This document shows positions 62,310 through 64,000 of a stretch of DNA of 64,000 bases, piece after piece (position 1 is the first letter of the stretch; each line of letters begins with the position of its first letter). The position numbers and the translations under genes are program-made. The stretch covers positions 54,290 through 118,289 of the forward strand of contig JAFGBD010000047.1 of assembly GCA_016933335.1 (NCBI GenBank). The letters run 5' to 3'. Under the pieces are notes generated by a model, which searched no databases, had not been told where the DNA came from, and saw only the letters and a list, made by a program, of their open reading frames with translations. The DNA comes from Bacteroidales bacterium. GTDB lineage: Bacteria > Bacteroidota > Bacteroidia > Bacteroidales > UBA10428.

Positions 62310-63046
62310 TATCTGGTTAATTTGTATTTTTTAAAAAAACTTGATAATTTCATCTTGATCACTCCCCAGAGGGCTTCACTAAAAATCCCGCCACTCATCT
62401 TGGATGTGCCTTCTTTTCTTTCAGTAAAAATAATGGGTACTTCTTCAATGTTGAATCCCATCTTCCATGCCGTAAATTTCATTTCAATCTGAAATGCATA
62501 CCCTTTGAACCTGATTTTATCCAGGTTAATGCTTTCGAGTACTTTTCGGCTGTAACATTTAAACCCGGCTGTTGTATCATATATTTTCATGCCGGTGACA
62601 AAACGCACATACTTTGAAGCGAAATACGACATAAGCACTCTGCCCATTGGCCAGTTTACCACGTTAACACCGGATTTATACCTTGAACCGATGCTCATAT
62701 CAGCCCCGTTTTTACAAGCATCATATAACTTCAGCAGGTCGTCGGGATTATGCGAGAAATCGGCATCCATTTCAAAAATATACTGGTAATGTCTTTCAAG
62801 AGCCCATTTGAATCCGGTTATATATGCAGTGCCGAGTCCCATTTTTCCTGATCGCTGAATCAGATAAAGTTTATCTTTAAATTCTGTATTCTGCAATGTT
62901 TTTATAATTTCAGACGTTTTGTCGGGCGATCCGTCATCAATTATCAGGACATCAAATTTTACTGATAATGAAAAGATATATCTGATCAGTCTTTCGATAT
63001 TTTCTTTTTCATTATATGTCGGAATAATTACAAGTGATTCACTCAT
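62309..63046 (-). CDS. Polyprenol-phosphate mannosyl/glucosyltransferase (DPM1-like)
   Basis: A 245-residue GT2 enzyme with the start LVIIPTYNEKENIERLIRYI, the metal site EMDADFSHNPDDL, and TTAGFKCYSRKVLE. There is no C-terminal membrane domain, so it is the short dolichol-phosphate-mannose-synthase form. It moves a sugar, probably mannose, from a nucleotide donor to polyprenyl phosphate for extracytoplasmic glycosylation. It is tightly coupled to pyrC (1-base overlap), an order seen in other Bacteroidetes. Confidence 0.88.
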   Translation of the reverse strand: MSESLVIIPTYNEKENIERLIRYIFSLSVKFDVLIIDDGSPDKTSEIIKTLQNTEFKDKLYLIQRSGKMGLGTAYITGFKWALERHYQYIFEMDADFSHNPDDLLKLYDACKNGADMSIGSRYKSGVNVVNWPMGRVLMSYFASKYVRFVTGMKIYDTTAGFKCYSRKVLESINLDKIRFKGYAFQIEMKFTAWKMGFNIEEVPIIFTERKEGTSKMSGGIFSEALWGVIKMKLSSFFKKYKLTR

Positions 63047-63416
63047 GTTTCATCGGTTAAAATATGTACGAATATATGGTATTTATCCCAATTTATACAA
63101 TGAGAGATGAAACCCTGTTATTTGCATATATTGCGATGATTCCGGCCTGTCAGGTTCTTACAGGAAGGAAGAATGATTAAAAAGCGAAGGATGAGCCTTT
63201 ATTGATTGTGCAATTGGTTATCCTTATTGATCAGCAGGCATTCTCATTTCATTCTGATAAATAGATACCTGGCTGATTGTCGTTTTTATATCCTGTAAAA
63301 GCTATTTTTTTTTGTAATTAATGAGAAGAATGGTCAGGGAAACAGATTTGTTATCAATACAATATAAAATGAATGCCAGGAAAAAATTCTGATTATTCAG
63401 AAAAATCAAAAAATTA

Positions 63417-63447
63417 TTTGAAGAAATAAAATTTCATTTTACATTTG
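63417..63447 (+). promoter_or_regulatory. rRNA promoter P1
   Basis: TTTG (63417-63420), 19 bases, then TACATTTG (63440-63447): both boxes exact. A boxA-like GGTTCTTTG follows at 63474-63482. Confidence 0.75.
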
Positions 63448-63521
63448 CAGCCGTTTTTTATAGGTTCAAAGCAGGTTCTTTGCCAATTCTGATAAACGAA
63501 GAGAAAAAAATCTAAAAAGTA

Positions 63522-63552
63522 TTGTGTATTTAAAAAATAACCCATACATTTG
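63522..63552 (+). promoter_or_regulatory. rRNA promoter P2
   Basis: TTG (63522-63524), 20 bases, then TACATTTG (63545-63552). A boxA-like AGTTCTTTTAA begins at 63572. Confidence 0.75.
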
Positions 63553-63709
63553 CACGCTCTTTTTCAGGATAAGTTCTTTTAAATGATTGATCAGGTAACA
63601 AAAAAGTTACAGAAATTTTGCCGGCAAGCATTCGATAATCTTTAGAAACTGCTTTGAGAATGGGGAAAAGAGGGTATGCCGGCAAAGCAATAATCCAAAA
63701 GTATTTAAT

Positions 63710-63740
63710 GGTGTAAAATGAAAATTTTATATTTTACACC
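63710..63740. repeat. Perfect 10-bp inverted repeat in the rRNA leader
   Basis: GGTGTAAAAT (63710-63719) and ATTTTACACC (63731-63740) are exact reverse complements around an 11-base AT-rich loop. No T-run follows. It lies about 48 bases before the P3 -7 box. Confidence 0.7.
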
Positions 63741-63787
63741 CGCTTATAAAAAGAAAAGTGATACTGGCAAAGTTTATTAAACTTTAC

Positions 63788-63820
63788 TAACTTTGCCTTT
63801 TATTATAAATGGTTCTTTGA
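63788..63820 (+). promoter_or_regulatory. rRNA promoter P3 -7 box and boxA
   Basis: TAACTTTG (63788-63795) is an exact TAnnTTTG, with a poor -33 (CTGG). GGTTCTTTGA at 63811-63820 matches the boxA antitermination element of rRNA leaders. The 16S gene begins about 100 bases further on. Confidence 0.65.
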
Positions 63821-63922
63821 AAAAACTGAAGAGACAAGAAAGGTTTAAGCGAATTCATTTTAATTGAATGATTCAATTCTTAAATGAGTAATAAATCTTG
63901 AGCAATATTAAACTTCTTAATT

Positions 63923-64000
63923 ACAATGAAGAGTTTGATCCTGGCTCAGGATGAACGCTAGCGGCAGGCTTAACACATGCAAGTCGAGGGGTAACAGGTG
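63923..64000 (+). rRNA. 16S ribosomal RNA, 5' end (cut by window edge)
   Basis: GAAGAGTTTGATCCTGGCTC at 63928 is the near-universal start of bacterial 16S rRNA, followed by AGGATGAACGCTAGCGGCAG and ACACATGCAAGTCGAGGGG. By comparison with E. coli, position 1 lies close to 63923. GATGAACGCTAGCGGCAGGC and TCGAGGGG are common in Bacteroidetes. Only about 78 bases are in the window. Confidence 0.97.

Larger units (their letters stand above)
63047..63922 (+). other. 876-base rRNA operon leader and upstream gap
   Basis: There is no credible protein frame. The left 350 bases are featureless apart from poly-T tracts. From 63417 on it holds three promoters, boxA-like elements and an inverted repeat, listed separately. 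Confidence 0.6.

Noticed and set aside
63047..63922. tRNA or other stable RNA before the 16S gene
   Set aside because: No cloverleaf-like arms or TTCGA-type T-loop were found; only promoter and leader elements are visible.

Overview
The window is chromosomal DNA from a member of the Bacteroidetes (Bacteroidota), most likely a Bacteroidales/Marinilabiliales-type anaerobe. This rests on several signals. Upstream regions carry many exact or near copies of the Bacteroidetes promoter (TTG or TTTG at -33, TAnnTTTG at -7). An IPExxxVDY-family gene follows rnc, and a RprX/RprY-type two-component pair is present. There is a glycine-lipid (GlsA/GlsB-like) acyltransferase pair, an FtsZ with the long Bacteroidetes tail, and a TonB-plug protein with macroglobulin-like domains. 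A single species cannot be named, because only about 78 bases of the 16S gene fall inside the window.

Layout. 1-3.4 kb: the 5' part of purN, then acpP-fabF-rnc-IPExxxVDY gene. 3.5-8.6 kb: signalling genes, namely a hybrid histidine kinase, a sensor kinase/response regulator pair and a stand-alone STAS protein. 8.6-12 kb: a large MG2/TonB-plug protein and yebC. 12-18.7 kb: a leucine operon (leuA-leuC-leuD-citramalate/isopropylmalate synthase paralogue-leuB). It is preceded by what reads as a complete transcription attenuator: promoter, a 21-codon leader peptide packed with Leu/Ile codons, an antiterminator and an intrinsic terminator. 18.7-32.8 kb: a mixed accessory stretch. It holds a cation efflux protein, a lipoprotein hydrolase, a class IV aminotransferase, small membrane and acidic proteins, a Tat-exported oxidoreductase, a KamA-type radical SAM enzyme, an amino-acid racemase and a glycosyltransferase. 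It continues with a compact repeat cluster, a PchB-like chorismate mutase with an HMGL-type aldolase, and a secreted barrel protein with a phosphoesterase lipoprotein. 32.8-38.2 kb: divergent trehalose-related genes (GH15 and fused OtsA-OtsB) and an ECF sigma factor with a PepSY-like protein.

38.3-54 kb: a full division and cell-wall (dcw) cluster on the minus strand: mraZ-rsmH-ftsL-ftsI-murE-mraY-murD-ftsW-murG-murC-ftsQ-ftsA-ftsZ-yqeY. Gene junctions overlap or lie a few bases apart through most of it. In front of mraZ are three TGG-type direct repeats at exact 10-bp spacing that overlap the predicted -7 box, which fits MraZ autoregulation. 54.2-56.2 kb: the glycine-lipid acyltransferase pair. 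56.2-63 kb: a second STAS protein, a membrane-anchored PqqD-like protein, a barrel protein, an aspartate kinase, a lipoprotein, dihydroorotase and a dolichyl-phosphate-mannose-synthase-like glycosyltransferase. 63.0-64.0 kb: a long rRNA leader with three tandem promoters, each followed by a boxA-like GTTCTTT, then the start of 16S rRNA.

Most genes are housekeeping. No phage, insertion sequence, CRISPR array or tRNA gene was recognised. The most informative non-coding elements are the branched-chain amino-acid attenuator, the MraZ-box operator, the rRNA leader, an 11-bp inverted repeat in the pqqD-like promoter and the repeat cluster near 29.4 kb.
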